Assembly: GCA_002725495.1 (NCBI GenBank)
Contig: PBPJ01000031.1
Span: 1 to 16,842, forward strand
Direction: 5' to 3'
DNA: 16,842 nucleotides
DNA from: Candidatus Woesearchaeota archaeon
Lineage (GTDB): Archaea; Nanobdellota; Nanobdellia; UBA10117; ARS21
Positions within the stretch are counted from its first letter, which is position 1. Each line of letters begins with the position of its first letter. Below, in pieces: positions 6,786 through 12,695 of the stretch. The translations under genes were made by a program, and so were the position numbers. The notes under the pieces are model-generated. The model was given only the letters and a program-made list of their open reading frames with translations. It had not been told where the DNA came from and did no database searches.

Positions 6786-7225
6786 TATCTAAATTTTTTT
6801 ATTTTTTTCTGTAATCTTTCCAATAAATTATTAAACTCGATTCTAGCACTGCTAAATAAAAATGGTCGTGCCGGTAAATTAACTTTGCGTATTCCTGCGC
6901 CTTTAAATTGTGCGGCATAACTGCTTGGTATACCTAATTTTAACATGTCTGTTAAATCAACTTTAGTTCCTGTTCCAAATTCTACGTATGGCGCATAATT
7001 TTTGTCAACTACTACTGAAACTGTTTTGTCTTTTATTACAGTTGCAATTGATTTTCTTAAAGTTCCTGTTGGTGCTGGCACTTCACGTTTAGCTAATCGT
7101 TCAATACTTAATGCTGTTCTTCCTAATTCTGTTGACAATATTTTTTTGTCAAAACCACGAAGAAAACTTAATTTTCTGTTTAATTCATTTAAATCATTGC
7201 TGTTTATTTTAATATTAGCTTTCAT
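6785..7225 (-). CDS. HK97 gp10-like head-tail joining protein
   Basis: The 146-aa basic protein shows the family pattern (PF04883): an N-terminal helix, then AKREVPAPTGTLRKSI (about residues 45-60), VDKNYAPYVEFGTGTK (73-88) and LPARPFLFSSARIEF (117-131). The P-V-x-T-G-x-L-R-x-S and Y-A-x-x-V-E-F-G-T motifs and the A-R-P-F near the end are hallmarks. These proteins bridge the connector and the tail terminator. It sits between the adaptor and terminator genes, joined to both by TAATG overlaps. Confidence 0.85.
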   Translation of the reverse strand: MKANIKINSNDLNELNRKLSFLRGFDKKILSTELGRTALSIERLAKREVPAPTGTLRKSIATVIKDKTVSVVVDKNYAPYVEFGTGTKVDLTDMLKLGIPSSYAAQFKGAGIRKVNLPARPFLFSSARIEFNNLLERLQKKIKKFR

Positions 7226-7551
7226 TAATCAGTTTTTGTTGCTTTGATTTTAACATAATATTTTAAATCTGATTCATACATGTCGTTAATTCTATATTTT
7301 TGTGTTTGTCCTTCTACAACAAAAATGTCACCAACAGAAATTTCATCAGCTGTTTTTTTTCTCATTATAATTTCAACAACTATGCTGTGTTGACGTTTTC
7401 CGTTTTCCATCTCAATTTCGCCTGATTTTTCTTTTAAATCACACCACGCAGTTTTTACGTCTGCAAGTGTTGAATTGTAACCACCGAAATTGTCGCTAAC
7501 TCTAGTTAATCTTTTAATTGTAATTCTGTCGTTTAATTTTCCAGCGTCCAT
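7225..7551 (-). CDS. Head-tail adaptor (SPP1 gp16-like, PF05521)
   Basis: The 108-aa protein begins MDAGKLNDRITIKRLTRV and continues with FGGYNSTLADVKTAWCDLKEKSGEIE, the opening typical of Phage_H_T_join proteins (L-x-x-R-I-x-I ... G-G ... W-x-x-v-k). The remainder, HSIVVEIIMRK and YRINDMYE, fits the small beta-barrel of the family. It stops leakage of DNA at the base of the filled capsid and prepares tail attachment. The start overlaps the connector stop in TAATG. Confidence 0.88.
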   Translation of the reverse strand: MDAGKLNDRITIKRLTRVSDNFGGYNSTLADVKTAWCDLKEKSGEIEMENGKRQHSIVVEIIMRKKTADEISVGDIFVVEGQTQKYRINDMYESDLKYYVKIKATKTD

Positions 7552-8075
7552 TATATAAACATTGATCTATAAGAACTTAAAATATTTTTTACACTTGTTG
7601 GAATTTCAACAACACCAATTCTGCTGTTACCTTCAAACACGTCTGAACGATTATCATAGTATGTTGTAGCTAATTGTAAAATTGCTTGTTTTAACAAATC
7701 ATCTGACAAACCTGATGTTATGTAAACCACTTTTACTTTGTCAGCAGCGCCTCCGTCCAATTCCATTGTTTCGTTATCTAAACCTAGCATTGTGTAATCA
7801 GTTGTAGCAGTACCTTCAATATGTACGCTACTTATACTAGAAACTGGCGCAAACGGTATATCAAATACACCTGTTTCTGTTTTGTCAAGATAATACGTTC
7901 TGTTTTTAGCAACAATGTCACGACTTATATAACTTTCGCACCAAATTCTTGCTTGTACAATCATACGTCCAATAATTGTATCATCAGCAGATGTGTCAAT
8001 TCTTGCGTAGGATTTTAAATCACTAGCTGTAACTATTTCAGAACCAGTTGTTGAATTTATTTTATTCTGACGCAT
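7551..8075 (-). CDS. gp6-like head-tail connector protein
   Basis: The 174-aa protein matches the HK97 gp6-like family (PF05135): TASDLKSYARIDTSADDTII (about residues 16-35), GRMIVQARIWCESYISRDI, then PFAPVSSISSVHIEG and a C-terminal helix LKQAILQLATTYYDNRSDV. These proteins form a ring beneath the portal. The first bases overlap the end of the 63-aa gene by 14, and the stop overlaps the adaptor start in TAATG. The order connector, adaptor, gp10-like, terminator is the standard siphovirus head-completion order. Confidence 0.87.
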   Translation of the reverse strand: MRQNKINSTTGSEIVTASDLKSYARIDTSADDTIIGRMIVQARIWCESYISRDIVAKNRTYYLDKTETGVFDIPFAPVSSISSVHIEGTATTDYTMLGLDNETMELDGGAADKVKVVYITSGLSDDLLKQAILQLATTYYDNRSDVFEGNSRIGVVEIPTSVKNILSSYRSMFI

Positions 8076-8253
8076 CTTCTTTAGTTTCTTTAGATACTTT
8101 CATTTCTTTTGTTTCTTTTTTTGGTTTTGCTTCTTTTGACGCCCAACCTTTAGCAACAAAAACTTCAACTTTGTCGTCTGGAATATTTATATCATCACCA
8201 GCTTCATAACTTTTACCTTTATGTTTTAACGGTATTAATGCTTTTAATTTCAT
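8062..8253 (-). CDS. Small phage accessory protein before the connector (63 aa)
   Basis: The N-terminal 40 residues (MKLKALIPLKHKGKSYEAG ... VEVFVAKGWAS) resemble the short proteins, related to the Mu FluMu-type N-terminal domain, that many phages encode just before the connector gene. The C-terminal 23 residues are almost all Lys, Glu and Thr (KEAKPKKETKEMKVSKETKE) and are probably disordered. The gene is first after the terminator at 8281-8310 and opens the connector operon. Its precise role is not known; a capsid or connector accessory role is likely from position. Confidence 0.7.
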   Translation of the reverse strand: MKLKALIPLKHKGKSYEAGDDINIPDDKVEVFVAKGWASKEAKPKKETKEMKVSKETKEDASE

Positions 8254-8268
8254 AATATTTATTTTATG

Positions 8269-8276
8269 TAAAGATA
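8269..8276 (-). promoter_or_regulatory. Possible promoter box for the connector operon
   Basis: TATCTTTA on the minus strand differs from TAnnTTTG by one base, lies 16 bases before the 63-aa gene start and directly follows the terminator T-tract. It is flanked by TTTAT and ATAAA, forming a small inverted repeat. No good -33 box is seen. Confidence 0.3.
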
Positions 8277-8280
8277 AAAA

Positions 8281-8310
8281 AAAAGTGTCACAATATTTTG
8301 CGACACTTTT
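8281..8310 (-). terminator. Rho-independent terminator after the nuclease gene
   Basis: AAAAGTGTC at 8281-8289 pairs with GACACTTTT at 8302-8310 around a 12-base loop. On the minus strand the stem is followed by a run of about eight T residues. It lies 43 bases past the nuclease stop and separates that gene from the connector operon. It could also act on the plus strand. Confidence 0.8.
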
Positions 8311-8352
8311 TAAATGAAAACGAATAAAAATTATATATAAAGGAAAATCGAT

Positions 8353-8724
8353 TTACTCGATTATTGCAAAGTTATTAAAATTATTTGAATATTTGCCATT
8401 ACGTGTAAATTTAAATGCGCTGTTTGTTCCTGTATTTTTAATTATAAAGAAACCGTTGAAAACTGCAACCCAAATAGCAAAATAATCTACCTCGTTTAAT
8501 TTATAGTATCTATTATTTGTGTGTAAAGTAACATGTATGCCACGTGGCACTTCAGGTTTTGCAGTTGATTTAATTTGTATTTTGCGAAGATTATAATTTG
8601 GCAATTCAATTATACAATCATATGGAGAGGAATCTAACAATGGCATTGATACAAATAAACCGTTTTCCATTGCCATGGTTGCAAATTTATATTCAGCTGT
8701 ACACCCAAGTAAATTGCTATTCAC
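8353..8724 (-). CDS. Stand-alone PD-(D/E)XK-type endonuclease
   Basis: The 123-aa product starts with GTG (no in-frame ATG is available before residue 17). It shows NLLGCTAEYKFATMAMENG (4-22), PLLDSSPYDCIIEL (28-41) and LRKIQIKSTAKP (46-57). The candidate catalytic set is Glu11, Asp36, Gln50 and Lys52, as in the PD-(D/E)XK family that includes the intron endonuclease I-Ssp6803I (PF11645-like) and small resolvase-like nucleases. The C-terminal half has aromatic-rich strands (YFAIWVAVFNGFFIIK). The gene lies between two terminators, between capsid and connector genes, as a self-contained unit. Likely a DNA endonuclease, perhaps a free-standing homing endonuclease; substrate unknown. Confidence 0.72.
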   Translation of the reverse strand: MNSNLLGCTAEYKFATMAMENGLFVSMPLLDSSPYDCIIELPNYNLRKIQIKSTAKPEVPRGIHVTLHTNNRYYKLNEVDYFAIWVAVFNGFFIIKNTGTNSAFKFTRNGKYSNNFNNFAIIE

Positions 8725-8729
8725 GTCAT

Positions 8730-8737
8730 ATAATATA
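8730..8737 (-). promoter_or_regulatory. Possible promoter box of the nuclease gene
   Basis: TATATTAT, preceded by TTTG, lies between the upstream terminator and the GTG start, which are only about 20 bases apart. If used, the transcript would be leaderless or nearly so. The only sequence available for a separate promoter overlaps the terminator, so read-through is the alternative. Confidence 0.22.
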
Positions 8738-8743
8738 CAAAAA

Positions 8744-8770
8744 AACCAGGTAAAATAATTTTACCTGGTT
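8744..8770 (-). terminator. Strong terminator of the small-protein operon
   Basis: A perfect 12-base stem, AACCAGGTAAAA at 8744-8755 with TTTTACCTGGTT at 8759-8770, closes over a 3-base loop. On the minus strand it is followed by an uninterrupted run of T ahead of GTATATTATA. It lies 30 bases after the last stop codon of the small-protein operon and just before the nuclease gene. Confidence 0.85.
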
Positions 8771-8799
8771 CTAACAAAAACTAAACTAATCAAAAAAAA

Positions 8800-8943
8800 T
8801 TATGTTTCACGTGCTAACGTGACTGAAAAAAATAGGATAATTAAAAATAAAAACCCTATTGTGTCATTATATAAATGTAACTGTCTAATGCTAAATACAA
8901 GCAAAGTTGTACATAAAATATATTTTATTAAATCTTTATTCAT
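8800..8943 (-). CDS. Small two-pass membrane protein (47 aa)
   Basis: The start overlaps the stop of the zinc-ribbon gene (ATGA). The product, MNKDLIKYILCTTLLVFSIR then a short polar loop and IGFLFLIILFFSVTLARET, is almost all hydrophobic, with two predicted membrane segments near residues 6-19 and 28-43. No family is recognised. It is the last gene of the operon, ahead of a strong terminator. Tiny membrane proteins in such phage units sometimes act in superinfection exclusion, but that is inference. Confidence 0.6.
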   Translation of the reverse strand: MNKDLIKYILCTTLLVFSIRQLHLYNDTIGFLFLIILFFSVTLARET

Positions 8944-9059
8944 AACATGTCTGCTTTAAAACAATCATTGCAACAATAATGTTGATCTTCTAACATTTGT
9001 TTTTCACAATAATTGCATTTATAATCATATTCGCTGTATGTGTCAAAATAAACGTACAT
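8940..9059 (-). CDS. Tiny cysteine-rich protein, zinc-ribbon candidate (39 aa)
   Basis: The start shares a base with the preceding stop (TAATG). The 39-residue product has CNYC at 15-18 and CCNDC at 29-33. Cys15, Cys18, Cys30 and Cys33 give two C-x-x-C knuckles 11 residues apart, a compact zinc-ribbon layout; Cys29 is an extra. N-terminal residues are aromatic and acidic (MYVYFDTYSEYDY). It may bind a protein or nucleic acid partner. The coupled position between two membrane-protein genes supports it being real. Confidence 0.65.
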   Translation of the reverse strand: MYVYFDTYSEYDYKCNYCEKQMLEDQHYCCNDCFKADML

Positions 9060-9295
9060 TACGAACTAAAAAAGTTTATAAAAGCATTACCTATTAAACC
9101 GATAAGAAGTATTGCTAAAATTATTGTTAAACACTTTTTTACGTGTGTATCTACCTTTTCTTTTTGTCTTATTATTTTTAAATCTTGATCAAGATATATT
9201 AAACATTGCATTTGTTGTTTTTTTGTACAATATTTATATTTTTCGTTATATCTTTTTTTTGCTATTTTGTCTAGCATAAATTCTATTGTTGTCAT
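9059..9295 (-). CDS. C-terminally anchored membrane protein (78 aa)
   Basis: The N-terminal 50 residues are charged and helical (KKRYNEKYKYCTKKQQMQ), and a single membrane segment lies at about residues 56-75 (LTIILAILLIGLIGNAFINF), near the C-terminus. This tail-anchor layout places most of the protein in the cytoplasm. No family is recognised. It starts two bases after the stop of the 46-aa gene and is coupled to the zinc-ribbon gene by TAATG. Confidence 0.65.
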   Translation of the reverse strand: MTTIEFMLDKIAKKRYNEKYKYCTKKQQMQCLIYLDQDLKIIRQKEKVDTHVKKCLTIILAILLIGLIGNAFINFFSS

Positions 9296-9297
9296 AA

Positions 9298-9438
9298 TTA
9301 TTTATTTTGGTTAATATATTGTTTTATTATTTCTTGTAATTCACTTGTTTGTTTCCAAGTTAAATCTCCACTTTTTAAATTATAATCTTCACAAATTGTT
9401 GTAAAGTCAATATAATCTAGTAAATCTTTTGTTTCCAT
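9298..9438 (-). CDS. Small hypothetical protein (46 aa)
   Basis: The frame encodes METKDLLDYIDFTTICEDYN and continues KSGDLTWKQTSELQEIIKQYINQNK, a soluble, acidic, probably helical protein. It is preceded by the leader AAAAACTAAACAAAATG, identical to the one before the coiled-coil gene at 16780, and by a GC-rich hairpin at 9455-9474. It ends two bases before the next start. I do not recognise the family; similar tiny phage proteins of this kind (helix, SGDLT, helix) are common with no known role. Confidence 0.65.
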   Translation of the reverse strand: METKDLLDYIDFTTICEDYNLKSGDLTWKQTSELQEIIKQYINQNK

Positions 9439-9454
9439 TTTGTTTAGTTTTTGT

Positions 9455-9474
9455 GAGGGGCAAAAATACCCCTC
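9455..9474 (-). promoter_or_regulatory. GC-rich hairpin enclosing a -7-like box, leader of the 46-aa gene
   Basis: GAGGGG (9455-9460) and CCCCTC (9469-9474) form a perfect 6-base stem. On the minus strand the loop reads TATTTTTG, an exact TAnnTTTG match. The element begins 16 bases before the ATG. It lacks a good T-run on the minus strand, so it is a poor terminator there. An operator over an internal promoter, an mRNA processing or leader structure are possible. Confidence 0.45.
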
Positions 9475-9488
9475 GTTAATATTTGTTT

Positions 9489-9743
9489 TTAATATTCGTA
9501 TGCCTGGTAATAAGCATCTTTTAACATTTGATCTTCTGTATAAATGTCATTTGCACCACAATACCAGCTTTTAAATTTTACTGTTTCTTCATTTGAACAG
9601 TTATTTTTAACTCTTAACATGTCAATACCGAAACAAGTTTTAACCCATATAGTTTTTGGTGTTCTTTTAGTTATTGTTAAATCTATAGTACCAACTCCGC
9701 TAACTCCTCTATAAATTTTTCCGATTTCAAATTTAGTTTTCAT
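9489..9743 (-). CDS. Small hypothetical protein, beta-rich (84 aa)
   Basis: The 84-aa product, MKTKFEIGKIYRGVSGVGTI then TITKRTPKTIWVKTCFGIDMLRVK, looks like a small SH3-like or beta-barrel domain. The F-E-x-G-K-x-Y ... V/I-x-K-R-T-x-K-T-V/I-x-V pattern is seen in many short phage and plasmid hypothetical proteins. Four residues are Cys or Trp pairs in the second half (Cys38, Cys49, Trp60, Cys62), with no metal-binding spacing. It is first in the small-protein operon, 30 bases after a good -7 box. Function unknown. Confidence 0.68.
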   Translation of the reverse strand: MKTKFEIGKIYRGVSGVGTIDLTITKRTPKTIWVKTCFGIDMLRVKNNCSNEETVKFKSWYCGANDIYTEDQMLKDAYYQAYEY

Positions 9744-9866
9744 AATTTTTGTTTTTGTTGTTATTGTTACTTCAAATATACAACACTTTTTTAAAATAAA
9801 AAAATATTTTTAGTTTTTTTTTAAATTTTTTTTAATTTTTTATGTTTTACAGATAGGAGAGAGCAA
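9744..9866. other. AT-only intergenic stretch upstream of the small-protein operon
   Basis: Between the operon start and the capsid terminator lies a 123-base non-coding segment. Its middle (about 9785-9845) is almost purely A and T with long A and T runs. Only the -7 box is recognisable. Curved or easily melted DNA, an UP-type promoter element, or nothing specific are all possible. Confidence 0.5.
9773..9780 (-). promoter_or_regulatory. Promoter -7 box of the small-protein operon
   Basis: TATATTTG on the minus strand is an exact match to the Bacteroidota -7 consensus, preceded by TTG and lying 30 bases before the first ATG of the operon. The long A/T tract upstream may replace a -33 element, since no TTTG is seen at the usual distance. 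Position just past a terminator supports promoter function. Confidence 0.5.
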
Positions 9867-9898
9867 AAAAAAAGGCGCCTATTATGACGCCTTTTTTT
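9867..9898 (-). terminator. Terminator after the major capsid gene
   Basis: AAAAAAAGGCG at 9867-9877 pairs with CGCCTTTTTTT at 9888-9898 around a 10-base loop. The symmetrical A/T arms make it work in either direction. It begins 15 bases past the capsid stop and ends the terminase-to-capsid transcript, as is common after highly expressed capsid genes. Confidence 0.88.
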
Positions 9899-9913
9899 AT
9901 AAATTAACTATAA

Positions 9914-11119
9914 TTATGACTTGGTCATAGCTGTAATCGCACTGCTAAACGTACCGTCAATGATACCTTTTGGCAGATAAGTTGCTAATGCAACTCTTTC
10001 AACTGCTCTTACAGTTACAAAACCATCTCTAACGTTAGTTCCATCTTCTCTGAAGAACTCAACAGATAAGTTATCTCTAACCCACAATTGACATGAATTA
10101 GCAAAGTCACCAACTAGGAACGTCCCAGCGTTAACTTCTACATTCTGAACAACAGGAACACCCATAAAATTAGGAGCAAGCCCTTGATATACTTGATCTT
10201 TAATATAATTGTTTGTTGTGTCTTTTGTCAACAAGATTTTATGAAAATCAGTTGGGTTTAAAAGAATATAATTTGGTCTATAATTGTTTAATGCTAATTG
10301 ATTAATAGCAGCTACTAATACGTCAAATTCATTTGGCGCAGTAACAGCTTGATAAAAAGCAGATGATGCTGATTCATCAAAAGCAGTACCAGAATTATAT
10401 AAACCTTTAAGATTTGGAGAAACACCATTTCCACCTAGTAATTGATCATCTTCAACTTCCATTAATTTTGCTGGAACTCTATTTGATATATAGCTAGTAA
10501 GTTGAGGCGTATCCGCTAACATTTCTTCACTTATCCTTAGATAGGTTCCGATTTTCTCAACATTTACGCTTGTAGCTGTCATATCAAAATCAGTTTGGCC
10601 AAATGTTGCGCCTTCTGCCGTAGCTGCCGCCCCATTTGAGTAACCAGATTCTGAAACAAATCTTACAACGTCAGACGAAGTAGTTCCACTTGGAATTAAT
10701 TGTCTAATGTTTTGTGGTCTGTTTGGGTCAAAGTAATACCCAGGCACTCTTTGTGCTGGAATAACTTCTCCTGTGAAATCAGCACCGACAGTCATGTCAG
10801 CTTTAATTTCAAAACTAGCACCCCTTGAAGTACCGTTTTTAATTGAATCAATTGCGCCTTCATTAATGCTTTTTATTAAAGCACTTTTGAAAGATTTTGA
10901 TTCTTTTTGTGAACTTAACGAATCAAATGATTTTTTGTTAGCAACTTCCATTGCGTCCATTCTTTCGTTAAATTTTTCTGTAAGATTATTGATTTCACCT
11001 TTTAAAGTTTCGTCAATCTTACCGTCAGTGCGTTGTTGCACTTGTGCGTTAGCTTTTTCAATTTTTTCGTCAATAATATTGCCTAATTGATCAAGCTGTT
11101 GTTTTACATTTTCTTCCAT
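9914..11119 (-). CDS. HK97-fold major capsid protein
   Basis: The 401-aa protein has an N-terminal coiled coil (about residues 1-80, heptads such as LGNIIDEKIEKANAQVQQR), the scaffold-like delta domain, then the HK97 fold (PF05065). Typical features are TVGADFTGEVIPAQ (110-123), an IRQLIPSGTTSSDVVRF strand, the ATAEGATFGQTDFDMTATSVN segment, LRISEEMLAD, and a C-terminal VRAVERVALATYLPKGI. The prohead protease encoded just upstream would be expected to remove the delta domain near residue 100-108, leaving a shell subunit of about 295 residues. It starts one base after the protease stop and is followed by a terminator. Confidence 0.95.
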   Translation of the reverse strand: MEENVKQQLDQLGNIIDEKIEKANAQVQQRTDGKIDETLKGEINNLTEKFNERMDAMEVANKKSFDSLSSQKESKSFKSALIKSINEGAIDSIKNGTSRGASFEIKADMTVGADFTGEVIPAQRVPGYYFDPNRPQNIRQLIPSGTTSSDVVRFVSESGYSNGAAATAEGATFGQTDFDMTATSVNVEKIGTYLRISEEMLADTPQLTSYISNRVPAKLMEVEDDQLLGGNGVSPNLKGLYNSGTAFDESASSAFYQAVTAPNEFDVLVAAINQLALNNYRPNYILLNPTDFHKILLTKDTTNNYIKDQVYQGLAPNFMGVPVVQNVEVNAGTFLVGDFANSCQLWVRDNLSVEFFREDGTNVRDGFVTVRAVERVALATYLPKGIIDGTFSSAITAMTKS

Positions 11120-11120
11120 C

Positions 11121-11813
11121 TTACGATTTTTTTAAAGAATTAATTAAATAACTATACATATCTAAATCGTCTTTTTTACTTTCAACATTCGGCAAAGTGA
11201 CTAAATCTGTCGGCTTTGTGAACTCTATAAATAGAGATTTTAATTTTAAAACTTCCGCTTCTAGTGCGTAACCTAAATCATCAGATATGTCACCTTTGCG
11301 AATAATTTTACAAATATTGTCGTAACGTTTTGTTAATTTTTCATAATCAACGTTACCTTTTACATCTAAAATTTTTGCCTCTTCATTTGCAGCTAAAGTT
11401 ACTGCGCTGATCTCATAAAGTTTAACCTCTGTTATTTCTCTATAATCACGTTTGTTTTCTTTTTGTATTGGCATAATACCAACTGAATTTTCAGTTAATA
11501 TACCAGATTTCATTAATTCAACAACGTCTTTACCTAATTGCGTTTTGGCAATTTCAGCTACAAAAACTAAACCTTTATCATCTTCGTATAATTCTTTCAT
11601 TTTACCAATTGGTTGCATCATATTGTGCTGATACAAATATTTTACTCTTTCACCATTTTCTTTAATGGTTTTCTTGTATGCACCTTTCATTATTACGTCA
11701 TTGTCAGAATCTTTATTTCCAAAATATGAACCGTAACCTTTAACTACGCCAGCATATTCGTCAGCGTCTAATAATTCACCAATAGGCGATTGCTTAAAAA
11801 TTATATTTCCCAT
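11121..11813 (-). CDS. Prohead maturation protease (S78/U35 family)
   Basis: The 230-aa protein matches the HK97 prohead protease family (PF04586), which has a herpesvirus-assemblin-like serine protease fold. Seen: GYGSYFGNKDSDNDVIMKGA (26-45), YLYQHNMMQPIG (59-70) with likely catalytic His63, GILTENSVGIMP (104-115) with Ser110, and EVKLYEISAVTLAAN (129-143) with Glu134. The last 80 residues are a charged helical tail. It cleaves capsid delta domains during maturation. It stands alone 5' of the capsid gene and starts 17 bases after a -7-like box inside an inverted repeat. Confidence 0.92.
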   Translation of the reverse strand: MGNIIFKQSPIGELLDADEYAGVVKGYGSYFGNKDSDNDVIMKGAYKKTIKENGERVKYLYQHNMMQPIGKMKELYEDDKGLVFVAEIAKTQLGKDVVELMKSGILTENSVGIMPIQKENKRDYREITEVKLYEISAVTLAANEEAKILDVKGNVDYEKLTKRYDNICKIIRKGDISDDLGYALEAEVLKLKSLFIEFTKPTDLVTLPNVESKKDDLDMYSYLINSLKKS

Positions 11814-11823
11814 AACAAAAAAT

Positions 11824-11840
11824 TTGTATCAAAGATACAA
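11824..11840 (-). promoter_or_regulatory. Inverted repeat over a -7-like box before the protease gene
   Basis: TTGTATC and GATACAA form a perfect 7-base inverted repeat around AAA. Read on the minus strand, its centre contains TATCTTTG, an exact TAnnTTTG match, 17 bases before the protease ATG. No -33 box is seen. It could be a promoter with an operator, giving extra transcription of protease and capsid. Confidence 0.35.
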
Positions 11841-11849
11841 TTTTAATTT

Positions 11850-12695
11850 TTAAAAAGTTGTTTGTCTTGAAAGACCAAAACCTATGTTATCTATGTCTGT
11901 AATCGATTCTGCAAAATCATCAGGAAAAGGCGCAACACTACAACGACAATTTATTATATTTTCAGCACTTGCAGCTGGGTCGCCTGGATACTTCATAAAA
12001 TCTACTCCAACAATAAATGTGTCATCATAATTAACAATTTGTCCGTCAGCTTGTGCATGTGCGTCACGTGTTCTGTCATCAAAACTTGCTATCCACTCTT
12101 TTTTCATTTGTGCGCCTGGAAATATAGACAATGCACTTTGCATTGTAGCATAATTTGCTATTAAAGTTGATTCTGTTCTGACTAAACGTTCTGCTTGTGT
12201 TTGTGAATATCTGTTAAATTTTTTTCTTAATACACGTGCTTGTTGTTGTTCGCCTAGTTGCATAAATTCTTGATCTGATAGTAAACTTCTAAAAATATTG
12301 CGTAATGTTTTTTTTGCTGTTTCTGAAACTAATGTTACACGTCTAGCAGCAATGGCTTGACCAAGAAACAAAAATTGTTGTTCCCAAATACTTTCAAATT
12401 GTCTAGGATTTATTCCTTTTTTTATGTATTTATCAAAATTACGTGCATACCATTTAGCAAAACGCAACCCAACTGATTTATATATTTCTGCATATAATTT
12501 TATAAAATCAGCAGTTAAAAAAGTGTTTTCGTAATTAGTAGCATTCAAAGACAGGAAAGATTGTATTCCTTTATTATATTCTTTTTTGTAGTAACGTTTT
12601 ACTTTTGCAATGTTAGGTTTTTCGGCAATGTCCATTTGTTTTTCAAATGCTTTTTGCCACTCATTTTTATTGTTTATCATTTTCAATGCGTTCAA
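11850..12695 (-). CDS. Mu F/SPP1 gp7-like head morphogenesis protein
   Basis: The protein is up to 281 aa. The first ATG overlaps the portal by 29 bases; a second (MINNKNEWQ, at 12680) is also possible. The C-terminal domain from about residue 166 matches Phage_Mu_F (PF04233): TQAERLVRTESTLIANYA, then EWIASFDDRTRDAHAQADG (about 200-218), MKYPGDPAASAENIINCRC (about 234-252). The D-D-R-T-R-x-x-H and N-C-R-C motifs are diagnostic. Members are minor capsid proteins carried in few copies near the portal, ejected or needed for infectivity in SPP1. The N-terminal half is helical and basic. Its place between portal and protease is standard. Confidence 0.9.
   Translation of the reverse strand: MNALKMINNKNEWQKAFEKQMDIAEKPNIAKVKRYYKKEYNKGIQSFLSLNATNYENTFLTADFIKLYAEIYKSVGLRFAKWYARNFDKYIKKGINPRQFESIWEQQFLFLGQAIAARRVTLVSETAKKTLRNIFRSLLSDQEFMQLGEQQQARVLRKKFNRYSQTQAERLVRTESTLIANYATMQSALSIFPGAQMKKEWIASFDDRTRDAHAQADGQIVNYDDTFIVGVDFMKYPGDPAASAENIINCRCSVAPFPDDFAESITDIDNIGFGLSRQTTF

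Noticed and set aside
10773..11090. 105-codon plus-strand frame opposite the capsid gene
   Set aside because: Fully inside the well-supported capsid coding sequence on the other strand; the apparent hydrophobic protein is a by-product of antisense coiled-coil codons.
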